Assembly: GCF_039908635.1 (NCBI RefSeq)
Contig: NZ_CP150918.1
Location: 5,720,001-5,784,000, forward strand
Source of the DNA: Pseudomonas purpurea
GTDB lineage: Bacteria; Pseudomonadota; Gammaproteobacteria; Pseudomonadales; Pseudomonadaceae
Length of the DNA: 64,000 nt
Direction of reading: 5' to 3'
The notes beneath the pieces are model-generated. The model made no database searches and was not told where the DNA came from. It was given only the letters and a program-made list of their open reading frames with translations. Of the stretch, positions 8,739-16,978 are shown piece by piece. Position 1 is the first letter of the stretch; every line of letters begins with the position of its first letter. The translations under genes and the position numbers were made by a program.

Positions 8739-9509
8739 TCAACGTGAGTAGTTTCGAGCGTATTCGACCAGGTCCTTCGGATAAACCCAGCAGTCGACCT
8801 GGCTGTCATCAATGTCATACAAGAACGCAATGGCCGCCGCCTCTAACGCCCAATACCCGACGTAACTGCCTCTATCACCCATCAGGTGCGTGTCATGCCA
8901 GGGGGCGTGCTCAAACGCGTCATACCAACTGTCACAGTAGTGCTGCAGCAGTTGTGAAGCCTCTGCAGGCTCCTCTTCATAAACAGCGTGGACCAACGGC
9001 GAATAGTGCTCGTGATGCCACTCATCAACGTCATGCCGGCCAGGCAGCACCTTGTTCAACAAGTCTTCATACAACGTATCGTCACCGGCAAAACCGGCGT
9101 TATCGAACAGCGCGACAAATCTTTTCAGCAAATCCGCTCGCAACAGCAACACACACAGGCTGATCACTTGAACACAGGTTTCGTAGTGAAACAGGTCGCT
9201 GGCAATATCCAGAGGCGCCACGTCGGGCACCTGTTCATATATGGCCAACTTCTCTCGATAGTGCTCAAACGTGTCGATCAGGACTTCAAGATAGGGCGAC
9301 AACGAATCGATCGCCTCACCTGCGGTGTAGCGGATCAGGATTTCATCCAGCGCGGCTTCCTGAAAGTAACCGGCCTTGAGTGATTGCTCTTGTTCAGGAG
9401 AATCCGCCTCGAACAGGTGCGTACGAGCAAACTCAACATCCCGCGCATGGCCCCTGTGGAAGTTGCTCAAACGCTGTTCGGTGAGAAACCGCTGCCGTGT
9501 ACTCTTCAA
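8739..9509 (-). CDS. PoNe immunity protein family (PoNi, DUF1910-DUF1911), copy 1
   Basis: The product is about 256 residues, cytosolic, with no signal. The N-terminal half matches DUF1910 (ADSPEQEQSLKAGYFQEAAL ... RYTAGEAIDSL). The C-terminal half matches DUF1911 (DDTLYEDLL, VGYWALEAAAIAFLYDIDDS, VYPKDLVEYAR). PoNi proteins neutralise PoNe nuclease toxins in the cytoplasm. The only in-frame start is TTG at 9509; a T6 run just upstream (ATGATTTTTTGAAG) would give an ATG start if one T were missing from the read, so the start is uncertain. No PoNe nuclease gene is present nearby. Confidence 0.88.
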   Translation of the reverse strand: MKSTRQRFLTEQRLSNFHRGHARDVEFARTHLFEADSPEQEQSLKAGYFQEAALDEILIRYTAGEAIDSLSPYLEVLIDTFEHYREKLAIYEQVPDVAPLDIASDLFHYETCVQVISLCVLLLRADLLKRFVALFDNAGFAGDDTLYEDLLNKVLPGRHDVDEWHHEHYSPLVHAVYEEEPAEASQLLQHYCDSWYDAFEHAPWHDTHLMGDRGSYVGYWALEAAAIAFLYDIDDSQVDCWVYPKDLVEYARNYSR

Positions 9510-9573
9510 AAAATCATTCCCTGGAAACGTAAAGCCACGTGTCTTTACTCAAAAGCCGAAGCACCCGGTTCAA

Positions 9574-10446
9574 CTACTGAACCCTTTCGCCCGCCGGCCC
9601 CTCGTAACCCTCATCAACCGCCACACCGGCCGCCCTGGCCTTGGCTTCAGTGGCCTGACGCCGTGCTGAGAGTTGCCGTAAATGGTCGGCAAACAACGCC
9701 TTCCAGTTCGGCCGGTCCGCTTCCGGGAAGTCTGTTCGCCAGAACGTTTCAAGGGAACTGAACTCGATGCTCGTCAGATACGAGCCTGGACGAGAGGACT
9801 CATTGGCAACGCCCAGGCGCCACACCCTCACATGGGCGATGTACCTGCCGCTGTACAAGTACCAATCATAAAAACCATTCACTGCCATCCAGCGTTCAAG
9901 GCTCATCTTCACATCGGGGTCGAACAACGGGTGAGTCAACGTTTGCTGACCAAACACATTGTCTTTCCACTCGAACTTGTCGAGTTGCGAACCGGCAATG
10001 CGTGGGTCCGAAGGGAAGTAGTATTTCTTCCAGCCCGCCGCTTTAAAATCACCCAGTAGTGCATATACCCATTGTCTATTGGCCTTGTGACTGCTGCCAT
10101 CGGGCAAACCCCGAAGGGTAATGTCCAGATCATCGACGTTCTGGCTGACTTCACGATTCGCGAGCACTTGTAAACCGATGACCTGACGTAACACCAGCGA
10201 CTGACCCGGCTGGGTGATGGTGACGTCCAAGGGCTTTTTATCGACGAATGTCAGTTCGTACCAACACAGGTTGACCGCTTTCAGACAATCACTGGTGAAC
10301 GGGAAAAACAGTTGTTTCAACAGTCCGTCGACAGAGGTGCCCAGCTGGATTTTCACGGGCGGCGGATGCCACTTCGCCGGGGTCGGCTTTTGAGCACCGT
10401 CGCACCCGGCCAGACAAAGCAACATGATCAGCCAATACACCCTCAC
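9574..10446 (-). CDS. lipoprotein of the effector-linked family, copy 3
   Basis: With GTG 10446 (two bases after the upstream PoNi stop) the protein is about 290 residues with a lipoprotein signal ending LLCLAGC|DG. It is homologous along its length to the two lipoproteins at 15.2-17.0 kb. Shared features are LCWYEL/VCWYKI near residue 70, LRGLPDGSSH, the sequence AAGWKKYYFPSDPRI, FYDWYLYS and a C-terminal ARAAGVAVDEGYEGP. The two homologues follow the vgrG-linked effector directly, so I infer an outer- or inner-membrane immunity lipoprotein. Here it is wedged between PoNi copies, away from any effector. The first codons are uncertain; a TTG at 10497 is the alternative. Confidence 0.8.
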   Translation of the reverse strand: MRVYWLIMLLCLAGCDGAQKPTPAKWHPPPVKIQLGTSVDGLLKQLFFPFTSDCLKAVNLCWYELTFVDKKPLDVTITQPGQSLVLRQVIGLQVLANREVSQNVDDLDITLRGLPDGSSHKANRQWVYALLGDFKAAGWKKYYFPSDPRIAGSQLDKFEWKDNVFGQQTLTHPLFDPDVKMSLERWMAVNGFYDWYLYSGRYIAHVRVWRLGVANESSRPGSYLTSIEFSSLETFWRTDFPEADRPNWKALFADHLRQLSARRQATEAKARAAGVAVDEGYEGPAGERVQ

Positions 10447-10447
10447 A

Positions 10448-11239
10448 CTAACGCGCCCCCGCCGATGCAGGGTTTGAATGCTGTCGTGCGTATTCAACCA
10501 GGTCTTTTGGATAGACCCTGGAATCTATCTTGCTGTCGTCAATGCCATACAAAAACGCAATAGCACCCGCCTCCAAGGCCCAGTAACCGACGTAACTGCC
10601 TTCATCACCACCCAAATGGGTGTCATGCCAGGGCGCCTGTTCAAAAGCGTCGTACCAGTTATCGCAGTATTCCTGCAGGAGCCTGGACGCTTCGTCCTTG
10701 TCGTCGGCATAAATGGCCAGGACCAACGGCGTGCACACATCGTGATACCACCGATCAACGTCATAACGGTCCGGCAATACCTCGGCCAGCAAGTCCTCGT
10801 ACAACGTGTCATCGCCGGCATAACCGGCTTCATCAACCAGGGCAACAAAGCGTGCCAGCAAATCGGGACGTTGAAAGAAAATGCACAGGCTGATGACCTG
10901 CACGCACTCTTCATACTGATCGGGCCAATCGTCAATAGTGAGCGGTGTAATGTTGGGAATGCCTTCATACACCGCCAAGGCCTTTTGCAACGCCTCATAG
11001 TGTTCGACCAGGTCCTCTAACAGCGGTATCAACAGCGTCATCTCGTCACCGGCGGTGTAGCGAATCAGGATCTCCTTGAGCACCCCTTTCTGGAAGTACC
11101 GCGCCCTGACCGATTTTTCCTGCTCGGGCGAATCGGCTTGAAACGTGTGGGTTTTAAAAAACTCGATGCTGTGCTGGTGGTTGATAAAAAACGCATCGTA
11201 TCGAGCCTGGGTCAACAAGGCCTGCCTGCTATTGATCAT
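10448..11239 (-). CDS. PoNe immunity protein family (PoNi), copy 2
   Basis: ATG 11239 gives 263 residues (MINSRQALLTQ...), overlapping the end of the PoNi gene upstream by 11 bases; the longer frame extends into that gene without support. DUF1910 shows as QADSPEQEKSVRARYFQKGV and RYTAGDEM, DUF1911 as AGDDTLYEDLLAEVLPDRYD and YVGYWALEAGAIAFLYGI. It is closest to copy 1 by eye. Cytosolic. Confidence 0.9.
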   Translation of the reverse strand: MINSRQALLTQARYDAFFINHQHSIEFFKTHTFQADSPEQEKSVRARYFQKGVLKEILIRYTAGDEMTLLIPLLEDLVEHYEALQKALAVYEGIPNITPLTIDDWPDQYEECVQVISLCIFFQRPDLLARFVALVDEAGYAGDDTLYEDLLAEVLPDRYDVDRWYHDVCTPLVLAIYADDKDEASRLLQEYCDNWYDAFEQAPWHDTHLGGDEGSYVGYWALEAGAIAFLYGIDDSKIDSRVYPKDLVEYARQHSNPASAGAR

Positions 11240-12035
11240 TCTGACGCTCACTGCCTGATTGTGTGCGTGCGTACGCCACCAAGTCCTTGGGGTACACATG
11301 CGAATCAACTTCCCGGTCATCAATCCTGTAGAGAAATGCAATCGCAGCGGCTTCAAACGCCCAGTAACCGACGTAATTGCCATCGTCCTCTTCTATCTCG
11401 AGATGACTGTCGTACCCACTAACCTGTAGCCCTTTGAAGGCCGGGTACCACGCCTTGCAGTACTGCTTCAGTAATGCGGCGGACGCCTGCGGTGTGTCGG
11501 CATAAATGGCGTTGATCAAGGGCGTATAGAGCGTGTGATACCACTCATCGATATCCCCACGGCCCGGTAGCAACTTGCACAACAAGTCTTCATAAAGCGT
11601 GTCTTCGTGGGCGTAACCGGCGTTGTCGATCAACCGGACAAAGCGCTCTAACAGGTCGGTACGCTGCAACAAGATGCACAGACTGATGACTTGCACGCAC
11701 TCTTCGTACTCACCGGGCCAGTCATCAATGGCCAGCGGGGAAATGTCGGGGGTGTTCTCTTCAACCGCCAGTGCCTGTTGATACACCTCATAACAGTGAA
11801 TGAGTTTCTCCAGGCGCCCGACCAGCGAACCAATGGGTTCCCCGGCGGTGTAACTGAGCAGCAAGCCGTTGAACGCGGCCTCTTTGAAGTAGCCGGTGCG
11901 CAGCGCTCGCTCCTGCTCGGGCGAGTCCGCCTGCATCGTTTGCCCCGCCCAACGCGCCTCGGTGGCGTCGTACAGCCCTATCGACTTGTTGTAGTAAGAC
12001 AACGCGAACGCGTGCTGTCGATGACTCATGCTCAT
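11229..12035 (-). CDS. PoNe immunity protein family (PoNi), copy 3
   Basis: The product is 268 residues beginning MSMSHRQHAFALSYYNKS. DUF1910 shows as ADSPEQERALRTGYFKEAAF and SYTAGEPIGSL, DUF1911 as EDTLYEDLLCKLLPGRGDI and YVGYWAFEAAAIAFLYRI. It has a small insertion (SHLEIEEDDGN) where the other copies read DTHLGGDEGS, which is the likeliest specificity-determining loop. Three diverged copies in a row point to accumulation of different specificities rather than recent duplication. Confidence 0.9.
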   Translation of the reverse strand: MSMSHRQHAFALSYYNKSIGLYDATEARWAGQTMQADSPEQERALRTGYFKEAAFNGLLLSYTAGEPIGSLVGRLEKLIHCYEVYQQALAVEENTPDISPLAIDDWPGEYEECVQVISLCILLQRTDLLERFVRLIDNAGYAHEDTLYEDLLCKLLPGRGDIDEWYHTLYTPLINAIYADTPQASAALLKQYCKAWYPAFKGLQVSGYDSHLEIEEDDGNYVGYWAFEAAAIAFLYRIDDREVDSHVYPKDLVAYARTQSGSERQNDQ

Positions 12036-12067
12036 AACCCGTCTTCATCCTTAAACACTGGCCGGCG

Positions 12068-13087
12068 TCAGTAGCAGAAACTGGCGGCCGGCAAGTCTGC
12101 ACGTTGTTTGCGTAGTCGCTCTAAACGCATGCGGGCGCTGTCGCTGCCGCCCTCAATCGCCAACTGATAACACGCGAGCGCCCTGGCCACATCGTGGGTA
12201 ACCAGTTCGCCTTTTTCAAAGGAATAACCCAGGTGGCTGGCAATCTCCGGCCAGCCCTTTGGCGCGGCGTCCAGGAGCACTTGCTCGGCGCGCGCAGGGT
12301 CCAGGCATGGGCCGGAACTGGCAATGTTATTACCATCGCAGTAGAAAAGAGACAGCATGAGCACACCGTCGACCGACGCGGCCGCGGCGGCTTTGAAGAG
12401 GGCCTCCACCTGCGGCGTTGGCAACTGCGGCGCCATCCCCGACAAACTCAGGCTCGCGGCGGCATTGCTGGCGTCTGGATTGCCCGACGCGGCGGCGCAC
12501 ACAAAGTTATCCAGCATCGCGGCGTAGAACTCGACCATCAGGGCGGGGTGCACGTCGATCAACGTCCCATAGGCCATCGCCTTCTGGTAGCAAAAACTGT
12601 CGGCGGGGTTCATGCCCGGTTTCAGCGAAGGGTGGAAATTGGCCTCGGTAATGGACCAGTCCGCCACACCGCTCAGGACCCAGCATGCCTGACGGGTAAA
12701 GGTGTAAACCTTGATGTCACTGTTGCCGACGCGCTTGTCGACCAGGCTGACGCGGTCGTGCTTGAGGAACGTGGTTTCAAGGCCTTCGTCGGGTGCTGCG
12801 CTGACGGGCACAATCACCGGAAACGTCAACTGCGCGCGGTCAATCGGTCGGGTCTGCGGGCCGACCAGATCGGTTTGGGCCGGTTGCAGCGTCATGGCGC
12901 GAACCGTGGGCGCGGTGAACTGCCGTTGCAGTTCCTCGCTGGCAGAAAACGCCCTCAGGAACGTCGGAAAATCCAGCGAAGGGCACGCCAGTTCGACGGC
13001 ATACGCCTGCCCGTGAAGGGCCGCGCACACGAGCGCGGCCAGTACCCGCGCTTTTGAAAACCATTTGTTCTTCAAACCACCGTCCAT
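12068..13087 (-). CDS. secreted two-domain protein with C-terminal Sel1-like repeats
   Basis: ATG 13087 (GGAAGG about 12 bases upstream) gives 339 residues with a signal peptide ending GQAYA|VE. The first mature domain (ACPSLDFPTFLRAFSASEEL ... ACWVLSGVADWSI) is homologous to the 5332-5748 protein. The second half has Sel1/TPR-like helical repeats (VDGVLMLSLFYCDGNN ... ARALACYQLAIEGGSDSARM). Sel1 repeats mediate protein contacts. So a small secreted domain has been fused to an interaction module. Function unknown; context suggests periplasmic defence. Confidence 0.78.
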   Translation of the reverse strand: MDGGLKNKWFSKARVLAALVCAALHGQAYAVELACPSLDFPTFLRAFSASEELQRQFTAPTVRAMTLQPAQTDLVGPQTRPIDRAQLTFPVIVPVSAAPDEGLETTFLKHDRVSLVDKRVGNSDIKVYTFTRQACWVLSGVADWSITEANFHPSLKPGMNPADSFCYQKAMAYGTLIDVHPALMVEFYAAMLDNFVCAAASGNPDASNAAASLSLSGMAPQLPTPQVEALFKAAAAASVDGVLMLSLFYCDGNNIASSGPCLDPARAEQVLLDAAPKGWPEIASHLGYSFEKGELVTHDVARALACYQLAIEGGSDSARMRLERLRKQRADLPAASFCY

Positions 13088-13264
13088 GCTTTTTACCCAG
13101 CCTTCCCTATGAACTCCGACCCTCTGCCAGACCGGAGCGCCTTTACTACAGCATTTCGTTACCGATGTCTGTCTGTTGGCGTGATGCAGCCCACGGCTTC
13201 TGACGCTCGTCATATCGGCTGCCTGACTACAAGCATGAAAGAAAAGAACCACAGCAGGGCCGCG

Positions 13265-13888
13265 TTACAGCGGCTTAACACCCGCCACGGTCAACTGGTT
13301 GAAGGCGGACTTAATGTCATCAAGGCGCGGGTCAGCGGAATCGGTCGACCTCGGCACACACGCAGACAGCGTCACGCTAGCCTCACCCACACCGGCCACA
13401 CCGTAAAAGCAGTCCATCAGCAAACCCGTGCGCGGAATCGAGAACGTCTGCATCGCCTGGCTTATCGCCTCGTCGGACGCCCACAACACAAACGGCGACA
13501 TCGTGATGCGCACCAACGCCGTCCCCAGCAACCGGCGTTGCTCGATGGACCCTTCAGAAGTCCCGGACACCTGAGCAATCACCTCGTCAACGTCGTAGCG
13601 GTACCGATAGCGATGCGTCGCATCAAAGCGCCCTGAGGCCTCGATCTGCTGTTGAAAGGGCACGGGGTGGATCATGAAGGTGTTTTCCTCCTCCAAAATC
13701 CCGGGGTTCAACGCCACCCTCGAAACCAACTTGCCGTAGCAGATACCGTCTTCCTGCGTGACACTCAGCTCAAAACCGGGAATATCCGGAACAGCAACAC
13801 CGCAGGCTTCTAACGGCTCTGCGTGGACGCAAGCGCTGGCGAGCGCAGATAGCATCGACAACATAACGACACGGTATGTTTTCAGCAT
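13265..13888 (-). CDS. secreted hypothetical protein
   Basis: ATG 13888 gives about 207 residues with a signal peptide (MLKTYRVVMLSMLSALASACVHA|EP). The mature part has four cysteines (EACGVA, GICYGK, MDCFYG, SACVPR) and a C-terminal helix LDDIKSAFNQLTV. No family recognised. About 175 bases without a gene lie between it and the two-domain gene downstream, and a similar gap precedes it, so it may have its own promoter. Confidence 0.72.
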   Translation of the reverse strand: MLKTYRVVMLSMLSALASACVHAEPLEACGVAVPDIPGFELSVTQEDGICYGKLVSRVALNPGILEEENTFMIHPVPFQQQIEASGRFDATHRYRYRYDVDEVIAQVSGTSEGSIEQRRLLGTALVRITMSPFVLWASDEAISQAMQTFSIPRTGLLMDCFYGVAGVGEASVTLSACVPRSTDSADPRLDDIKSAFNQLTVAGVKPL

Positions 13889-14017
13889 GGGCGACCACAC
13901 ACACCACGTGCAGGGCGCGGATACAGAAAAAGCAGCGGCAGTAAGTTTCTTTTAATTTTCGTTTCCAGCCTTATGAATGTTGGCGACCTGGGAAGCCACC
14001 GAGTAACGCCTCAGTAC

Positions 14018-14614
14018 TCATTGGTCAATCATGCCAGCGCATGCTGAAATATCAGCGAGCACTTTACGCTCGCCATAGTTCATGACACACACCAGATTTT
14101 CAAACGTCCCGGTCATCTGCTCGCACTTGCTGCTGTTTCTTTGTGGATAAATACATAGTGTGTCAGCAATGATGAGCTCCTTCACCGGGGACAACGTAGA
14201 GACCTTGTCGCTCTCTATTCGATAGCGGGTTTCATAGATTGACCCGCCTTCCTGAAGCACGTGTTTGAATACTCTATCTTCGATTTCGTCAGCACCCGCA
14301 GGAATATAGCCGATGTGGGTAGCCTCTTTCTTTTCGGGCATGACAGAGTACACATAGCGTTGAGAATTCAACCCGAATTCGTCACTGGGTGGCCAAGCGA
14401 ATATCAGAATCGCACCAGTTTTGCCGGGATACGTTTTAAAGGTAAATGCTGACTGACAGTCTCTCTCGGGGCTTTTGATAACAAACACACGTTCCGCCGA
14501 GGACAGAATCAGCCCTCCTTCTGCCCCGGGCTTACAATCCAGGTTGCTCTCGAGCACCTCTGATGAGGCCGAGGTGCAGAACAATAAAAAACACAGTGCT
14601 GCAATATGCTTCAT
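14018..14614 (-). CDS. secreted hypothetical protein
   Basis: The product is 198 residues with a short signal peptide (MKHIAALCFLLFCTSASS|EV). The mature part has several cysteines (LDCKPG, RDCQSA, TLCIYP, SKCEQM, LVCVMN, SACAGM), probably three disulphides. No family recognised. From here to about 18 kb the DNA is visibly richer in A+T than the flanking core genes, a sign of separate acquisition. Confidence 0.75.
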   Translation of the reverse strand: MKHIAALCFLLFCTSASSEVLESNLDCKPGAEGGLILSSAERVFVIKSPERDCQSAFTFKTYPGKTGAILIFAWPPSDEFGLNSQRYVYSVMPEKKEATHIGYIPAGADEIEDRVFKHVLQEGGSIYETRYRIESDKVSTLSPVKELIIADTLCIYPQRNSSKCEQMTGTFENLVCVMNYGERKVLADISACAGMIDQ

Positions 14615-14701
14615 TAGCCTATTTCCATTATCTTGCTACTCACCATCGAGGAATTAACAGCTCAGGTGAGGAACCCATTCAGCACGTAAAAACCACCAAC
14701 A

Positions 14702-15157
14702 TCATTTTCTGGATAGCGTTGTAATGCATAGCGTTGGCTCATTGCCTTTATAGTAGGTACTTTTTAACAGTTTATTCTTCTTATCCACTCTCAGGTTTAT
14801 AAATTCATCGCCACAAGCAGGCCTCTGCTCCTCAAAAAAACCTACCCTAGGTTTATAAACAAACACCCTAAAGATGGTATAAACACCCATTCCATCGTCG
14901 ACATGCCAAACGGCGAAATCTTTCACCCCATCAAAGTTGAAATCATCTATCTCCAGGCGCAACTTCTTTTCAGCTTGAATCTCTATTTTTCTTGTTTCGG
15001 AATGGCCATTACCTTCCGCGCTCACTGTTAGAGTTGATCCATCTTGCGTAAGCGTTACAGTGGTTTCTTTGTTCGGATTAAATATCGTCGATTCAGCATA
15101 AGCTGACGCGCTGCAAAAGAGCACGAGCACGACTGCAACCAAGTCCCTAAAACTCAT
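14702..15157 (-). CDS. secreted XAC2610-like protein with calcium-loop motif
   Basis: The product is 151 residues with a signal peptide ending ASAYA|ES. The mature domain carries IDDFNFDGVKDFAVWH, a DxNxDGxxD loop, followed by a beta segment (FRVFVYKPRVGFFEEQ). This arrangement resembles XAC2610-related proteins, a family that includes an immunity protein against a bacteria-killing type IV secretion effector. The assignment is by pattern only. Compare the 6515-7027 gene. Confidence 0.72.
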   Translation of the reverse strand: MSFRDLVAVVLVLFCSASAYAESTIFNPNKETTVTLTQDGSTLTVSAEGNGHSETRKIEIQAEKKLRLEIDDFNFDGVKDFAVWHVDDGMGVYTIFRVFVYKPRVGFFEEQRPACGDEFINLRVDKKNKLLKSTYYKGNEPTLCITTLSRK

Positions 15158-15216
15158 TCATCACTCCACAAACTGTATTCTTCCGTACCTTGGACAGGCC
15201 ATATTTATCTATTAGC

Positions 15217-16097
15217 TCACTTCAGCCGCTCAATTTTCGGAGGTTCATAACTTTCATCAATGACGACGCCCGCAGCTCTTGCACGTTTCTCGGCCGCTTC
15301 GCGACGAAGTTGCAGGGACTTCAGGCGAGCAGGGAAGAGTTCCTGCCAGCGAGTGCGGTCCTCTTCCTTTGCATCTATCCGCCAATTGTAATCCAGCGAC
15401 GTGAATTCCAGGGATATTAAATAGGTACCGCTTACTTGAAGTGAACTATCAGAGTCACGACGCTGCACTTTCAACTTCACACGTACATCATCCTGATACA
15501 GATACCAACTATAAAACCGCTCAACACTCAGCCACTGCTGCATATCGAGTTCAATGTCTGGGTCAAATCTCGGCTGAGACAAAGAGAACTCACCAAACAT
15601 ATCGTCTTCCGAATGCAGCTTGCCAAGTTCGGAGCCTGGAATTCTTGGATCTGCTGGGTAATAGTATTTTTTCCAGCCAGCAGACTTCAAATCATCAATC
15701 ACCTTGCAAACAAGTTTTTTGTTTTCATCATGAGAACTGTCATCCGGTAGCCCTAACAAGGTGACACTAAAGTCTTCAATATTCTTATTAATACCTGCAT
15801 CAACAATGCTCACATCCGTTACCGACTCAAGCGTCAAGGCCGACTTCCCTTGAGCCACTCTCACCGCTGGGAGCGATGGGTCGCCACTTCGGTACTTGAT
15901 TTTGTACCAGCACATATTGACTGCACCCAGACAGTCAGATGAAAACTGTATAGGACTATTTTTGAGAGCCGCTTGTAAAAAACTCCTACTTCCATATTTA
16001 TCACTTCATCATGCCCAGAGTCAGATGACTCTTTGCATCCAGCCAGAAGTAAAATCAAGCCAGAAAACACCACCCTCAACATCGTGAACAGGCTCAC
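15217..16097 (-). pseudogene. lipoprotein of the effector-linked family, copy 2, frameshifted
   Basis: The 5' part opens with GTG 16097 (overlapping the upstream TAG by one base) or ATG 16082 and encodes a lipoprotein signal ending LLLAGC|KE. In an A6 run on the plus strand at about 15977-15982 the frame breaks. Restoring one base joins it to the frame that reads ALKNSPIQFSSDCLGAVNMC and continues WYKIKYRSGDPSLP to the stop at 15217. The corrected protein is about 290 residues and aligns end to end with the lipoprotein at 16.1-17.0 kb. Either it is decayed, or one T (coding strand) was missed in sequencing; two other homopolymer errors in this window favour the latter. Confidence 0.82.
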
Positions 16098-16978
16098 TAT
16101 TTCATGAGTTCCATCTTAGGTGCCTCATAATTTTCTTCTATTGCAACACCGGCATCTCTTGCAAACTTCTCGGCCACATCGCGACGGAGTCTTAGTTCCT
16201 TTAAACGAGCTGGAAACAGACTTTTCCAATTCGGGCGATCATCTTCTTCAAAATTCAATGCCCATGTAGTTTCTTGAGCAGTGAAATCAATAGAGATCAA
16301 ATAAGTCCCTTTACTTTCCGGAGATGTATCACTGTCACGGCGCTGAACCATGACATGGGCAAAGGTATTCCCGCTGTACAAGTACCAATCATAAAATGTT
16401 TTGACCGCTACCCACCTGTCAAGACTCAACTCAACATTTGGATCGAACATTGGCTTACTCAATGGTGACTCACCAAAAACTCTATTTCCAGGTGGGATTT
16501 TTCCGAGTTCTGTACCAGAAATTCTTGGATCAGACGGATAGAAATACTTCTTCCACCCAGCCGCGCTGAAGTCGCTTAATAGCTTGTAAACAAGCTTTCT
16601 ATTTTCTTCATGATCCGTATTATCAGGTAAGCCAAGCAACGTGACGCTGAAGTCTGAAATAGTTTCCTCTTTCTTGGCACGAACAACGCTAACATCAGTT
16701 ACTTTAGTGATCGTTAGAGGTGATCCACCTTGATTAATGATTACAGTCGGGAGAGAAGGATCAGCGCTTCTGTACTTAATTTTATACCAACAAACACTTG
16801 CCGCTGGCAGACACTCCTCAGAAAATTTCAGCGGGCTGTTTTCCAACAACCCATCTATCGACTTTCCAACTTCAAGCTCCAGGACTGCATTACCAACTGT
16901 CATTTCAGGCTTTCCTTCATTTTGACTTTGACCACACCCAACCAAAAGCACCAACAACAGAGGCCAACAGTTCCTCAT
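16097..16978 (-). CDS. lipoprotein, putative cognate immunity protein of the adjacent effector
   Basis: The product is 293 residues with a lipobox (LLVLLVGC|GQ). The start overlaps the effector stop by four bases (ATGA), so the two are made together. The mature protein has a conserved CLPAASVCWYKIKY pair of cysteines, LLGLPDNTDH, AAGWKKYFYPSDPRI and a C-terminal basic helix followed by AGVAIEENYEAP. A lipoprotein directly coupled to a T6SS effector is usually the immunity partner and acts in the periplasm, which would make the effector periplasm-acting (inference). Copies lie at 15.2-16.1 and 9.6-10.4 kb. Confidence 0.82.
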   Translation of the reverse strand: MRNCWPLLLVLLVGCGQSQNEGKPEMTVGNAVLELEVGKSIDGLLENSPLKFSEECLPAASVCWYKIKYRSADPSLPTVIINQGGSPLTITKVTDVSVVRAKKEETISDFSVTLLGLPDNTDHEENRKLVYKLLSDFSAAGWKKYFYPSDPRISGTELGKIPPGNRVFGESPLSKPMFDPNVELSLDRWVAVKTFYDWYLYSGNTFAHVMVQRRDSDTSPESKGTYLISIDFTAQETTWALNFEEDDRPNWKSLFPARLKELRLRRDVAEKFARDAGVAIEENYEAPKMELMK

